A stretch of 43,206 nt of DNA from Desulfobulbaceae bacterium (GCA_011390165.1 JAABSV010000037.1:1-43206); one strand, 5' to 3'. Counted from the first letter of the stretch, positions 10,107 through 19,189 are shown. The notes: a model not told the origin generated them from the letters alone. Numbers and translations are program-made.

Positions 10107-11881
10107 TTTCTCCCGGCCAGAGGGATGTTGTAGGTGAATTTGAACATCCCCCAGGAAGCGGTGGGGCAGCGCTCGGCACAGAGACCGCAGTGCAGACAGA
10201 GATTCTCGTCCTTCACCATAACCCGGCCGGTGGCCAGTGGCACTGAGACGTAGAGTGCCTGGTCAAGGTTGTCGGCGGGGGCGAGAAGGCGCTGGCGGAG
10301 GTCGTCCTCGTCGCCGTTGTCGGTGAAATTGATACAGGACTCCGGGCAGATGTCGACGCAGGAGTCGCACTCGATGCAGGTGCTGTGGTCAAAGACGGTC
10401 TGGACGTCACAGTTGAGGCAGCGCATCGCCTCGTGGTGGGCGGTGGGACGGTCAAAACCCAGCTCCACCTCGATCAGACGGTCCTTAAGGGATTTTACCC
10501 GGTCGACGGTGGGGACCAGGTGGCGTTTGTCGGCGGAGACGCCGCTGTCATAGAGCCACTCCTGCATGTCCAGCTTCTGGCTGACCAGGTTCACCCCCGG
10601 TGCCGGCCGCTGGTGGAGGTCGCGGCCCTGGCAGAAGAGGTCGATGGAGATCGCCGCCTGGTGGCCATGGGCCACCGCGGTGATCACGTTTTTTGGGCCA
10701 AAAGCGGCATCGCCGCCGAAAAAGAGGCGGGGCAGCGACGATTGAAGGGTCACCGGGTCCAGTTCCGGCAGGCCATGCCGGTTCATCCTGATCCCCAGTT
10801 CGGCACCGATGAAGGGGAAGGCATTCTGTTGGCCCACCGCCAGGATCACCTGGTCACAGGGGAAGAAAACCGGTTCCACCGGGGCCGGCTCGAGCCGGCG
10901 CACTCCCTGGTCGTCGTAGCTGGCCACCATCGGCTGGAAGCGCATCCCCACCAGTCGGCCGTTCTCGACCACGAAGGCCAGCGGGTTGTGGTTGTCGATG
11001 ATCGGGATACCCTCCGCTTCGGCATCTTCTATCTCCCAGGGTGAGGCCTTCATCTCGGCACGGGGGCTGCGCACCAGGACGGTGACCTCTTCCGCCCCAA
11101 GTCTTTTGGCGGTCCGGCAGCAGTCCATGGCGGTGTTGCCGCCGCCCAGGACCAGCAACCGCGGCGGGGCGGAGACGATGTGGCGGTAGAGCACTCCGGC
11201 CAGCCAGTCGATGCCGATGAAGATTGCCCCATCCCCCTCCTGCCGCCCGGGCAGATCGGGGAGGTCACGGCCACGGGGGGCACCGGTGCCGACGAAGATC
11301 GCATCGTAGTCCTGGGCGAGAATGGTACCGAGGTCGTCGATGTAGTGGTTGAAGTGGCAGCTTACCCCAAGGCCGAGAATGCGGTCGACTTCTTCGTTGA
11401 GCACCCGTTCCGGCAGGCGGAAGGAGGGTACCTGGGTGCGGACAAAGCCGCCGGCCCTGGCCTGGTCGTCATAGAGATCGACACTGTAGCCCAGCGGCAG
11501 GAGATCGCGGGCGACGGTCAGAGAGGCCGGGCCGCCCCCGATCAGGGCGATCCGCCGACCGTTTTTTTGGGCGGGGATCTCCGGCAGAAAGGCACTGTCA
11601 TCAAGGCGGTGGTCGCTGCAGGCCCTCTTCAGCCGACAGATTGCCACCGGGGTCTCTTCCACCCTGGTCCGCCGGCAGGCCGGTTCACAGGGCCGGTCGC
11701 AGATTCGCCCGAGAATGCCGGGGAAGACGTTGGAGAGCCAGTTGATCCGAAAGGCCTCGTCGTAGTGGCCGAGGCTGATCTGGCGGATGTACTCCGGTAC
11801 CGGCGTATGGGCCGGGCAGGCGTACTGGCAATCAATAACTTTATGGAAGTATTCCGGGTCGTTGATGTCTGTTGGTTGCAA
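10103..11881 (-). CDS. GltD-like FAD/NAD(P)-binding iron–sulfur subunit paired with KorAB
   Basis: Electron-transfer subunit that probably links KorAB to NAD(P)H. Domains in order: an N-terminal iron–sulfur region (CQYACPAHTPVPEYI, ICDRPCEPACRR), an FAD fold (IALIGGGPASLTVARDLLPL), an NAD(P) fold (LVLGGGNTAMDCCRTAKRLG, VTVLVRSPRAEMKAS), the second FAD motif (LFFGGDAAFGPKNVITAVAHG), and two C-terminal 4Fe-4S motifs (CIECDSCVDICPESC and CLHCGLCAERCP). I chose TTG 11881 because AAGGAG lies 6 nt upstream and the product then begins LQPTDINDPEYFH, a standard opening; the frame also runs from a GTG at 12025 through a Pro/Ser-rich stretch with no ribosome site. The 592-residue product overlaps korA by 4 bp. 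The redox partner is inferred from the operon. Confidence 0.82.
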   Translation of the reverse strand: MQPTDINDPEYFHKVIDCQYACPAHTPVPEYIRQISLGHYDEAFRINWLSNVFPGILGRICDRPCEPACRRTRVEETPVAICRLKRACSDHRLDDSAFLPEIPAQKNGRRIALIGGGPASLTVARDLLPLGYSVDLYDDQARAGGFVRTQVPSFRLPERVLNEEVDRILGLGVSCHFNHYIDDLGTILAQDYDAIFVGTGAPRGRDLPDLPGRQEGDGAIFIGIDWLAGVLYRHIVSAPPRLLVLGGGNTAMDCCRTAKRLGAEEVTVLVRSPRAEMKASPWEIEDAEAEGIPIIDNHNPLAFVVENGRLVGMRFQPMVASYDDQGVRRLEPAPVEPVFFPCDQVILAVGQQNAFPFIGAELGIRMNRHGLPELDPVTLQSSLPRLFFGGDAAFGPKNVITAVAHGHQAAISIDLFCQGRDLHQRPAPGVNLVSQKLDMQEWLYDSGVSADKRHLVPTVDRVKSLKDRLIEVELGFDRPTAHHEAMRCLNCDVQTVFDHSTCIECDSCVDICPESCINFTDNGDEDDLRQRLLAPADNLDQALYVSVPLATGRVMVKDENLCLHCGLCAERCPTASWGMFKFTYNIPLAGRK

Positions 11882-12414
11882 GCGGGACTCCTTGGCTGGG
11901 CGGGATGGGGGGACCGGCACAGGGGGCCGGGATCCGGGGGCTGATAACTGTTCTGAGAGTAGCGAATTACCGCCAGGATTGAAAGGAAATTTTTCGCCCT
12001 GAACTGGGGACGAGGCCCTTTCCACTGCCTTGGCTGGCGGAGGCGGTAGCCCCCTTTGCGAAGATTGCCGCCCTGTCCTGACAAATGCAAAAAATGGGTG
12101 GAAAAACCGTAGGAAAGCTGGTAATTATTGTCGGGTTGATGAGATGGTATGCCTGGCACTTTGCTCGTAAGCGTGCACCAGCACCCCATTTTCACCCAGT
12201 CAGGCCCCAAAGAGAGCAAACTCTTTCTCGGCGACCTGCCTGAACGAACCAGGAGCTCTGACTGAACGGCTACCCTCCTGGATTTGCGTTTTTTTGCTGC
12301 ATACCGGTGAACGATTAGCTTTGCTCTGGCGTCCAGACGGGCCGGATGTGCTCTTGGCAGCACCGGCAAGCACTGGGATGTACCGGGATATATTTGGATG
12401 CAGGGGGAAAAGGG
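11882..12414. other. Non-coding divergent intergenic region between gltD-like and pilT
   Basis: About 530 bp separate the two divergent genes and should hold both promoters. I found no convincing gene. The long open frames here are shadows of pilT or unused upstream extensions. Visible structure is a possible two-hairpin RNA at 12198–12264, described separately. A run of seven T follows at about 12290. No clear sigma-70 or sigma-54 promoter could be placed with confidence. Confidence 0.5.
12198..12264 (+). ncRNA. Candidate structured leader element upstream of pilT (speculative)
   Basis: A 7-bp closing stem CAGTCAG (12198–12204) with CTGACTG (12258–12264) encloses two smaller hairpins: AAAGAG/CTCTTT (12210–12227) and CCTG/CAGG (12236–12253). 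This would form a three-way junction in the leader of pilT. I do not recognise a known riboswitch; the c-di-GMP GEMM consensus is not evident. Short stems arise by chance, so this is a candidate only. Confidence 0.2.
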
Positions 12415-13596
12415 ATGAAAAAGACGGAAATAGACTACTGGATCGCCAGCATGCTGGCCTCCCACCCCAACGTCTCCGACCTCAACGTCACCGTCGGCAA
12501 GACGCTGCAGGTGGAGTCGGCCGGCCTGCTGGTGCCGGTTAAGGTGGAACCGCCGGTGGAGGAACTGACCCCCTTCCAAACCGAGACCTTCGCCCTCAAC
12601 CTGATCGGCAAGAACCGTCGGCTGTTGAAAGATCTGGTGGAGACCGGCTCCTGCGACCTCTCCTACTCCCTGTCCGATCAGGCCCGGTTCAGGGTGAACA
12701 TCTTCACCCAGAAGGGCTACTTCACCACCGTCCTGCGGAAACTGGAGACGCAGATACCTAGTATCGAGGGAATGCAGTTTCCCGAATCCTTCAATGTGAT
12801 GGCCTCGGAACTGAACGGGTTGGTCCTCTTCACCGGCGCCACCGGTACCGGCAAGACCACCTCGCTGGCCGCCCTGCTGAACAAGATAAACCACGAGCGT
12901 TCGGTGCATGTGGTCACCCTCGAGGATCCCATCGAATATGTCCATCGCCAGAACAAGGCAACCTTCAACCAGCGGGAGCTCGGCAACGATTTCAGCACCT
13001 TTGCCAGCGGCATGCGGGCCGCCCTGCGGCAGGCACCGAAGGTCATCCTGGTCGGTGAGATGCGTGACCGGGAAACCATGGAGATCGGCCTGACCGCCGC
13101 CGAGACCGGCCACCTGGTCCTCTCCACCCTCCATACCATCGACGCCGGGCAGACCATCAACCGTATCCTCGGCATGTTCGAGCGGGAGGAGCAGCCCCAG
13201 ATCCGCAACCGGCTGGTGGACACTGTCCGCTGGATCGTCTCCCAGCGCCTTCTCCCTCGCATCGGCGGGGGGCGGGTGGCGGCCATGGAGATCCTCCGGA
13301 CCAGTCTGCGGGTCAAGGATCTGATCATCAACGGCGAGACCGAGGACAAGACCTTCTACCATGTCATCCGCGAGGGATCGTCGTTGCAGATGCGCACCTT
13401 CGACCAGCACATCCTTGAGCTCTTCAGCCGTGGCCTGATTACCGAGCAGAGTGCCATGACCTACTGTTCGCAGCGGGCGGAGATGAACCGTGGCCTCGAC
13501 CGCCTGAAGGCGGCCAGAGGGGAATCGACCACCAGCCTGACCGAACTGAGCATGGAAGAGGATGAAGAAGAAGGGTTTGGCTACCGGGGGAGATGA
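12415..13596 (+). CDS. pilT: Type IV pilus retraction ATPase, PilT/PilU family
   Basis: Secretion-superfamily hexameric ATPase that powers pilus retraction. The 393-residue protein starts at ATG 12415 (MKKTEIDYW) after the purine-rich GGGGGAAAAGGG; the frame opens earlier but without family similarity. Walker A GATGTGKTTS is at residues 141–150, the Asp box around TLEDPIEY (168–175), Walker B VILVGEMRDRE (210–220), and the His box TGHLVLSTLHT (231–241). The AIRNLIRE-type C-terminal motif of PilT is not obvious (KDLIINGETEDKTFYHVI occupies that area). The acidic tail EEDEEEGF is unusual. PilU or another paralog is possible since no other pilus gene is near. The next gene overlaps its stop. Confidence 0.88.
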   Translation: MKKTEIDYWIASMLASHPNVSDLNVTVGKTLQVESAGLLVPVKVEPPVEELTPFQTETFALNLIGKNRRLLKDLVETGSCDLSYSLSDQARFRVNIFTQKGYFTTVLRKLETQIPSIEGMQFPESFNVMASELNGLVLFTGATGTGKTTSLAALLNKINHERSVHVVTLEDPIEYVHRQNKATFNQRELGNDFSTFASGMRAALRQAPKVILVGEMRDRETMEIGLTAAETGHLVLSTLHTIDAGQTINRILGMFEREEQPQIRNRLVDTVRWIVSQRLLPRIGGGRVAAMEILRTSLRVKDLIINGETEDKTFYHVIREGSSLQMRTFDQHILELFSRGLITEQSAMTYCSQRAEMNRGLDRLKAARGESTTSLTELSMEEDEEEGFGYRGR

Positions 13597-14282
13597 GTAT
13601 GATTGTCCACTGCCCGAATTGCGGCAAGCAGCTTAAATTAAGTGATAAGATCAGCGAGAGCATCCAGGGCCTGGAAGCGGGGCGGAAGCTCAAACTGAAA
13701 TGTGTCCACTGCGCGGTCCCCTTCGCCCTTGATGCCGGAACTGTGAACGAGGTGGCCCAGACAGGCTCCACTCGGAGCGGAGTGCGTCCGCCCGCGGCAC
13801 CGAACCTCTCCTGGTTGCGCGAGGGGGTCTTCGAGGAACAGGAGGTGGTCGAGGATGTCCCCCGAGCCCTGGTGCTCTTTCCCGATACCCCCCAGCGTCA
13901 GGTAGTGGTCGAGGCGGTGGAGGCCTTCGGTTATCTGGTCGATCAACTCACCGACCCGCGGGAAGCCATCGACAGGATGCCCTTCGTCAACTACGCCGGA
14001 GTCTTTCTCCACAGCGGCTTCGAACCTGGAGGGCTCGGCGGTGGGCGCTTTCACCGCTTCATGCGGGATATGGCCATGTCCCGGCGGCGGACTATCTTTT
14101 ACGTCCTGGTGGGCGGGGAATTTGAGACCCTCTACGACCTGCAGGCCCTCGCCTGTTCGGCGAACCTGGTGGTCAATGACCGGGAGATACCCTATATCGG
14201 GACCATCCTTCGCAAGGCCATTCCGGAATATGACAAGCTGTTCGGGCCGCTGCTTGAGGAGTTGCAGGTTGCCGGGAAATAG
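13593..14282 (+). CDS. Zinc-ribbon protein with receiver-like C-terminal domain, coupled to pilT
   Basis: Protein of 229 residues with unknown function. The N-terminus is an MJ0042-type zinc ribbon: CPNCGKQLKLSD (from residue 7) and LKCVHCAVPF (about 35–44) supply four cysteines. After a linker, the region from about residue 90 (RALVLFPDTPQRQVVVEAVE) to the end has the alternating strand/helix pattern of a CheY-like domain, but I see no clear phospho-acceptor Asp at the usual place. Its ATG overlaps the pilT stop (ATGA), so translation is coupled and a role in pilus motor control is a reasonable inference. Zinc-ribbon plus degenerate receiver proteins occur in Desulfobacterota and Geobacter-like genomes; none that I recall has a firm role. 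Confidence 0.75.
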   Translation: MSMIVHCPNCGKQLKLSDKISESIQGLEAGRKLKLKCVHCAVPFALDAGTVNEVAQTGSTRSGVRPPAAPNLSWLREGVFEEQEVVEDVPRALVLFPDTPQRQVVVEAVEAFGYLVDQLTDPREAIDRMPFVNYAGVFLHSGFEPGGLGGGRFHRFMRDMAMSRRRTIFYVLVGGEFETLYDLQALACSANLVVNDREIPYIGTILRKAIPEYDKLFGPLLEELQVAGK

Positions 14283-14427
14283 CCTTTCCACCGGCTGTTT
14301 CCCGGTTCTTAACCAGCTCAGCAATGCCCTTCAGCCGGCAGGCCTTCCAGGCCGCCGCCCAGGCTGCCACCTCCGGCCGCCACTCCAGGCTGCCGTCTCT
14401 CTGGCCGTCATCCCTGGCGGGAAAAAG

Positions 14428-14456
14428 TTGACGTGGGCCGCGCCTGCCGTTTATGT
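14428..14456 (+). promoter_or_regulatory. Candidate sigma-70 promoter for the DEAD-box helicase gene
   Basis: TTGACG at 14428–14433 and TTATGT at 14451–14456 are separated by 17 bp, close to the sigma-70 consensus. They lie in the otherwise featureless 296-bp gap after the zinc-ribbon gene and about 120 bp before the helicase start. No transcription data are available, so this is pattern matching only. Confidence 0.35.
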
Positions 14457-14578
14457 CCCCGGCCCCGGGCAATCGTCTTCTCAGAACAGTGCATTTAAAG
14501 GCCCGGCAACGGATCAGCGAAGGATCTCTGCCCAGGGCCTACAAAAGATCTCCAAAGGATCGACAACTTGAGGCAAGG

Positions 14579-16141
14579 ATGAAAAAATTTATTCTGTCTG
14601 CGGGCAGAAAGATCAAGAGTATCGCCCAGGCCGGGCGAAACCGCTACGGCAGGTTTGTCAGGAAGGGGGCTGTTCCGGAGACGGAACCTGCCACCGTCGA
14701 GCCGTCGCCGACCGAGGAGCCGGCAGTAGAGAGTCGCGAGGAGAAGAAGGCGGCGGCAAAACGGCCTCGCCGCCCCCGTTCGGCCGGTAAAAAAGCGCCA
14801 CAACCGCTCTGGAATATTGAGGAGTTTGTCGTGCCGCCGGTGGAGGGAAAGAGTCGCTTTCATGACTTTGGCATCCCCTTGCCGGTGATGCAGGCCATTG
14901 CCGAGCAGGGTTTCCACTACTGTACCCCCATTCAGGAGAAGGCGCTGAGCGATGTCCTGGCCGGCAACGATCTGGTGGGCAAGGCCAACACTGGTACCGG
15001 CAAGACGGCGGTCTTTCTGATCGCCATCATTTCCCGGCTGCTCGCCGAGAACCGGCCGGCGAAAAAGGCCGGGCGTGGCAACATCCGGGCCCTGGTACTC
15101 GCCCCGACCCGGGAACTGGTGGTGCAGATCACCAAGGACGGGGTGGGCCTCAGTGCCTACTGCGACATCACTGTGCAGGCGGTGTACGGCGGGGTTGACT
15201 ACCAGAAGCAGCTCCAGCGGCTGCAGGAGCAGCCCTGCGATCTGGTGGTGGCGACCCCCGGCCGGCTCATCGATTTTCTCGGCAAAGGGGTGGCCGACCT
15301 GAGTGAATGCCGGATTCTGGTGCTCGACGAGGCCGACCGGATGCTCGACATGGGCTTTATTCCCGATGTGCGGCGGATTGTCGGCCGACTGCCGGCTCGA
15401 AACGAGCGGCAGACGATGCTCTTTTCCGCCACCGTCCCCGACGATGTCCAGCGGCTGGCCGCCCAGTGGTGTGTCGAACCGAAGGTGGTGGAGGCGGAGC
15501 CGGAGACCGTCGCCGTCGACACCGTCGAGCAGATTGTCTACCTGGCCACCGCCGAGGAAAAGTATACCATCCTCTACAACCTTCTTCAGGCGCATGTCGA
15601 CGACCGTATCCTGGTCTTTGCCAACATGAAGAACGAGGCCCGACGGCTGGCGGAAAGGTTGGAGCGACACGGGGTGGATTGTCTGCTTCTCTCCGGCGAT
15701 GTCGCCCAGGACAAGCGCTCCAAGCGACTGGAGAGCTTCCGGGAGGGGCGGGTGAAGGTGCTGGTCGCCACCGATGTTGCCGGGCGGGGGATCCATATCG
15801 AGGGGATCACCTTCGTGGTCAACTACACCCTCCCCTACGAGCCGGAGGATTATGTCCACCGGATTGGGCGCACCGGCCGGGCTGGGGCCAGTGGCAAGGC
15901 GGTCAGCTTTGCCTGCGAGGAGGGCTCCTTCTACCTGCCGGCAATCGAGGAGTTTATCGGTACCAAGCTGGAGTGCCGGCAGCCGGATGAGCAACTGCTC
16001 CAGCCGCCGCCGGCCGAACGCCGGCGGGAAAAGCGCGCCGATACCGGCCCGACCGACGGAAGCAGCCGAAATGGACGCAGTTCCGGGCGTTCCCGCAGTC
16101 GCCCTCGCAGCGGCAGCGGCAAGGGCCCGGGACGTCGCTGA
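14579..16141 (+). CDS. DEAD-box ATP-dependent RNA helicase (RhlB/RhlE-like)
   Basis: Unwinds RNA duplexes in ribosome assembly or RNA decay. The 520-residue protein begins at ATG 14579 (MKKFILSAGRK) with GAGG upstream; earlier in-frame ATG 14453 gives an unsupported extension. A basic Lys/Arg/Glu-rich N-terminus (1–90) precedes the helicase core: Q motif FHYCTPIQEKAL (about 112–123), Walker A ANTGTGKTAV (136–145), APTRELVVQI, VATPGRLIDFL, LDEADRMLDMG, LFSATVPDDV, VATDVAGRGIHI and HRIGRTGRAG. The C-terminal tail is rich in Arg, Ser and Gly and probably binds RNA. Core motifs are complete. The gene could be named rhlB or rhlE, but sequence alone does not separate them here. Confidence 0.92.
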   Translation: MKKFILSAGRKIKSIAQAGRNRYGRFVRKGAVPETEPATVEPSPTEEPAVESREEKKAAAKRPRRPRSAGKKAPQPLWNIEEFVVPPVEGKSRFHDFGIPLPVMQAIAEQGFHYCTPIQEKALSDVLAGNDLVGKANTGTGKTAVFLIAIISRLLAENRPAKKAGRGNIRALVLAPTRELVVQITKDGVGLSAYCDITVQAVYGGVDYQKQLQRLQEQPCDLVVATPGRLIDFLGKGVADLSECRILVLDEADRMLDMGFIPDVRRIVGRLPARNERQTMLFSATVPDDVQRLAAQWCVEPKVVEAEPETVAVDTVEQIVYLATAEEKYTILYNLLQAHVDDRILVFANMKNEARRLAERLERHGVDCLLLSGDVAQDKRSKRLESFREGRVKVLVATDVAGRGIHIEGITFVVNYTLPYEPEDYVHRIGRTGRAGASGKAVSFACEEGSFYLPAIEEFIGTKLECRQPDEQLLQPPPAERRREKRADTGPTDGSSRNGRSSGRSRSRPRSGSGKGPGRR

Positions 16142-16354
16142 GACAGCAGGGGAAAAAACTGGCCGGAAAGAAGAAGAGCTTGTCCTTTCGATGAAAAGTT
16201 GCTATACGGTACTGTTCAAGTGCCGGTGTTCGCCCCGCTGCAAGGGGTGCGCCGGTGGCGCCGTCCACCTTCCTTTTCTCCCTCCCCCTGGCGAGGCGAG
16301 GCAAGGAGATAACCTTAACCGCTTGGCCTTCGGTCCACAGGAAGAGTAAAATCC

Positions 16355-18085
16355 ATGACAGAACAATTCAATCAACCAACCCGGGAAACGAGTGAAGAGC
16401 TGAGCTTTGCCGAGCTCTTCGAGATGGAAGAGAACAACAGGGTAGTCGCCGTCGGCGATGTGGCCATGGGCACCATCATCGGCAGTGTCGACGATTACCT
16501 TCTTGTCGATGTCGGCGACAAGGCGGAGAGTTATATCGCCAAGTCGGAGTTCCGCCTGGACGATGGGGAAGAGATCAATATCGGCGACACCTTCGAGGTG
16601 TTTGTCGAGCGCCGCAAAGAAGAGGGTGGGCTCCTTCTCTCCCGGGAAAAAGCGATTGCGATCAAGGTCTGGGAACGGATCGCCGAGATTCAGGAAGCCG
16701 ACGGCACCATCCCGGGCCGCATTGAAAATCGGGTGAAAGGCGGAATGTCGGTGGATATCGGCGTGCCGGCCTTCCTGCCCTATTCGCAGATCGATCTCCG
16801 CCCGGTCAAGGACCTGGATGCGCTGATCGGCCAGTCGATGGATTTCAAGATTCTGAAGTTCAACAAAAAACGCAACAACGTGGTGATCTCCCGCCGGGCC
16901 ATCCTCGAAGAGGAGCGAAACAAGCTCCGCGAAGAGATGCGCTCGAAGCTCGAAGAGGGACAGATCATCCGGGGCGCGATCACCAATATCACCGATTACG
17001 GTCTCTTCATCGATATGGGCGGAATGGACGGCCTCTGCCATATCACCGATCTCTCCTGGGGGCGTGTCTCCCACCCGGCCAAGCTTTACAAGGTCGGTGA
17101 GGAACTCGAGGTGAAGGTACTCAAGTACGACCGCGAGAACGACCGGGTCTCCCTGGGTGTCAAGCAGCTGCGTGACGACCCCTGGACAACGGTGGTGGAG
17201 CGCTATCCGGTGAAGACCACCACCAAGGGACGGGTGGTTTCCATCACCGACTACGGGGTCTTTGTCGAACTGGAAGAGGGGGTCGAGGGACTGATCCACG
17301 TCTCCGAGATGACCTGGTCGAAAAAACCGCGGCATCCCTCCAAGATGGTTTCTGTTGGCGACACCGTCGAGGTGATGGTGCTCAACATCGAGACCGAGAC
17401 CAAGCGTATCTCCCTCGGTATGAAGCAGCTCCAGCCCAACCCCTGGGATCTGGTCACCGACAACTATCCGGTCGGTTCGGTCATTGAAGGTAAAATCAAG
17501 AACATTACCGATTTCGGGGTGTTTATCGGTATCGAAGAGGGCATCGACGGGCTGATTCACGTCTCCGACCTCTCCTGGACCGAGCGGATCAAGCACCCCT
17601 CGGAGAAGTTTGCCAAGGGCGAGACCATCCAGGCGGTGGTGCTGAAGATCGACAAGGAGAACGAGCGCTTCTCCCTCGGCATCAAACAGCTGGTTCCCGA
17701 TCCGTGGCAGGCGGCCTACAACAACTATCCCTCCGGCACAGTGGTGGAAGGGGAGATCACCAACGTCACTGACTTCGGGGTCTTCGTCAAGCTGGAAGAG
17801 GGGATCGAGGGGCTGGTGCACGTCTCCGAGCTGAGCAAGGACAAGGTCAAGACCCCGGTCGGCATGTACCAGGTTGGCGATGTGCTCAAAGCGATCGTGA
17901 TCAACGTCTCCGCCAAGGACCGGAAGATCGGTCTGTCGGTGAAGACTCTCGAGGGTGACGACGAGGAGGCGGCAGTAGAGAAGTTCAAGAAGGCGGAAAA
18001 GGTGGCCTCCGAGAACTCTCCTTCAACCTTCGGTGACCTCCTGAAAGCGGCAGCTGAAGGGAACGACTCCGCCGACAACCAGTAA
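16355..18085 (+). CDS. rpsA: 30S ribosomal protein S1
   Basis: RNA-binding ribosomal protein that captures mRNA at the 30S subunit. The 576-residue product has six S1 repeats; the last four are clear by their repeated ITDYGLFIDM, ITDYGVFVELEEGVEGLIH, ITDFGVFIGIEEGIDGLIH and VTDFGVFVKLEEGIEGLVH strands, and the first two are more divergent (GTIIGSVDDYLLVDVGDKAE and GRIENRVKGGMSVDIGVPAF). Six repeats is the Gram-negative form. ATG 16355 has AGGAAGAG upstream. The leader (16142–16354) contains a GC-rich hairpin around 16230–16252 that might serve S1 autoregulation, as known in E. coli, but this is speculative. A strong terminator follows. Confidence 0.96.
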   Translation: MTEQFNQPTRETSEELSFAELFEMEENNRVVAVGDVAMGTIIGSVDDYLLVDVGDKAESYIAKSEFRLDDGEEINIGDTFEVFVERRKEEGGLLLSREKAIAIKVWERIAEIQEADGTIPGRIENRVKGGMSVDIGVPAFLPYSQIDLRPVKDLDALIGQSMDFKILKFNKKRNNVVISRRAILEEERNKLREEMRSKLEEGQIIRGAITNITDYGLFIDMGGMDGLCHITDLSWGRVSHPAKLYKVGEELEVKVLKYDRENDRVSLGVKQLRDDPWTTVVERYPVKTTTKGRVVSITDYGVFVELEEGVEGLIHVSEMTWSKKPRHPSKMVSVGDTVEVMVLNIETETKRISLGMKQLQPNPWDLVTDNYPVGSVIEGKIKNITDFGVFIGIEEGIDGLIHVSDLSWTERIKHPSEKFAKGETIQAVVLKIDKENERFSLGIKQLVPDPWQAAYNNYPSGTVVEGEITNVTDFGVFVKLEEGIEGLVHVSELSKDKVKTPVGMYQVGDVLKAIVINVSAKDRKIGLSVKTLEGDDEEAAVEKFKKAEKVASENSPSTFGDLLKAAAEGNDSADNQ

Positions 18086-18122
18086 AGGCAAGCGCTGCCC
18101 GGGGTTGTCGGCCCTCAAGCAG

Positions 18123-18164
18123 AAAGGTTGTCCTGTCGGAGTTCCGGCAGGACAACCTTTTTTT
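18123..18164 (+). terminator. Rho-independent terminator of rpsA
   Basis: A near-perfect inverted repeat runs from 18123 to 18140 and from 18143 to 18160, with one G–T wobble. It starts AAAGGTTGTCCTG and ends CAGGACAACCTTT, and runs into a T tract (18158–18164). It lies about 40 bp after the rpsA stop, so rpsA and the HU/IHF gene are probably separate units. Confidence 0.93.
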
Positions 18165-18222
18165 ATACGCGTGGGCCTTTCCAGCGGTACTGGCAGGCCC
18201 CTTTCCCCCTTACCAACTGTGT

Positions 18223-18513
18223 ATGGCAATGCTGAAAAAAGATCTGGTGGACAAGGTCAGCCATGACCTCGATTTGCAGAAGCAGGACGTTGGCCTGGCC
18301 GTGGATATTCTGTTGAACAGCATGGCGGAGGCGCTGGTGGCGGAACGGCGGATCGAGCTGCGCGGCTTTGGCTCCTTCGCAGTGCGGAGCCGCAAGCCCC
18401 GCTCGACCAAAAACCCGCGAACCGGCAAGATTATGGATATTCCCGACCGCAAAACCCTCCATTTCACCATGAGCAAGTCCCTCAAGGACGCCCTGATCAG
18501 CGAAAAGGAGTGA
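18223..18513 (+). CDS. HU/IHF-family nucleoid DNA-binding protein
   Basis: Small DNA-bending protein of 96 residues. It has the family pattern: [20 protein letters not shown] helix pair, then the strand [17 protein letters not shown] and the beta-arm [19 protein letters not shown]. The position right after rpsA is the same as ihfB in E. coli, so it may be the IHF-beta subunit; a homodimeric HU role is equally possible. No strong ribosome site precedes ATG 18223, and ATG 18229 two codons later is an alternative. Its 3' end overlaps the convergent YciO-family gene by 17 bp. Confidence 0.9.
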   Translation: MAMLKKDLVDKVSHDLDLQKQDVGLAVDILLNSMAEALVAERRIELRGFGSFAVRSRKPRSTKNPRTGKIMDIPDRKTLHFTMSKSLKDALISEKE

Positions 18514-19108
18514 CGTCTCCTTTGCCCTGGCGAAGGATTTCCGGCTGGTCGCCGGTCAAGTCGATGACCGAGGAAGGGTCGGGAAAGATCGGGCCGGAGT
18601 CGATCACCAGATCGACCCGGTTGCCGAAATATTCTTCGATCTCGTAGGGCTCGGCAAAACTGGCCTGCCGGTCTTCCAGCTGCAGGCTGGTGCTGACGAT
18701 GGGGGCGGCGAGGGTCTCCACCAGCAGACGGCTCACCGGGTGGGCGGAGACCCTGATGCCGACGGTCTTCTGGCGGGTGGCCATCACCTTCGGCACCAGT
18801 TTGGTGCCCGGCAGAACGAAGGTGTAGGGGCCGGGCAGATTCTTCTTCATCAGCCGGTAGGCGGTGTTGGAGACGTGGGCGTACCGGCTGATATCGGTGA
18901 GGTCGGCACACATGAAGGAAAACGGTTTCTGTGGTGGCCGGCGCTTCAGGGCGATGAGCTGTTTGATCGCCTTCTGGTGGAACAGCTCACAGCCGATTCC
19001 GTAGCCGGTATCGGTGGGATAGCAGATAACCGCCCCGTTTCTCAGCATGTTGACCACCCGCTCGACCAGGCGGAGCTGAGGGTTTATCGGGTTGATTGCC
19101 AGCAGCAT
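18497..19108 (-). CDS. YciO/YrdC/Sua5-family protein
   Basis: Protein of 203 residues in the family of threonylcarbamoyl-AMP synthases and the less well defined YciO branch. It opens [29 protein letters not shown], the diagnostic strand–loop, followed by [19 protein letters not shown] and [15 protein letters not shown]. It lacks the long Sua5 C-terminal domain. The [13 protein letters not shown] wording is closer to YciO than TsaC, so essential tRNA t6A synthesis should not be assumed. ATG 19108 has GAGGAG 6 nt upstream. It is convergent with the HU/IHF gene (17-bp overlap) and divergent from guaB with an 81-bp gap. Confidence 0.88.
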   Translation of the reverse strand: MLLAINPINPQLRLVERVVNMLRNGAVICYPTDTGYGIGCELFHQKAIKQLIALKRRPPQKPFSFMCADLTDISRYAHVSNTAYRLMKKNLPGPYTFVLPGTKLVPKVMATRQKTVGIRVSAHPVSRLLVETLAAPIVSTSLQLEDRQASFAEPYEIEEYFGNRVDLVIDSGPIFPDPSSVIDLTGDQPEILRQGKGDVTPFR

Positions 19109-19189
19109 GGGGTGCTCCTCTTCTCTTCCGTTACAACTCTATTTTCCCGGTGCCGGTGGCCCGGCGACAATCCCTGTCAAGGAGGGAAC

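Noticed and set aside
12150..12175. Sigma-54 promoter around CTGGCACTTTGCTCG before pilT
   Set aside because: The GG and GC elements are not separated by 10 bp as the -24/-12 consensus needs.
11629..13410. 593-residue minus-strand open frame opposite pilT
   Set aside because: It is the shadow of pilT and the gltD-like gene in high-GC DNA; no motif, and both real genes have full family signatures.
18740..19189. Longer guaB start upstream
   Set aside because: The extension is opposite the YciO gene, and ATG 19190 has a strong AAGGAGGG and gives the standard IMP dehydrogenase N-terminus.
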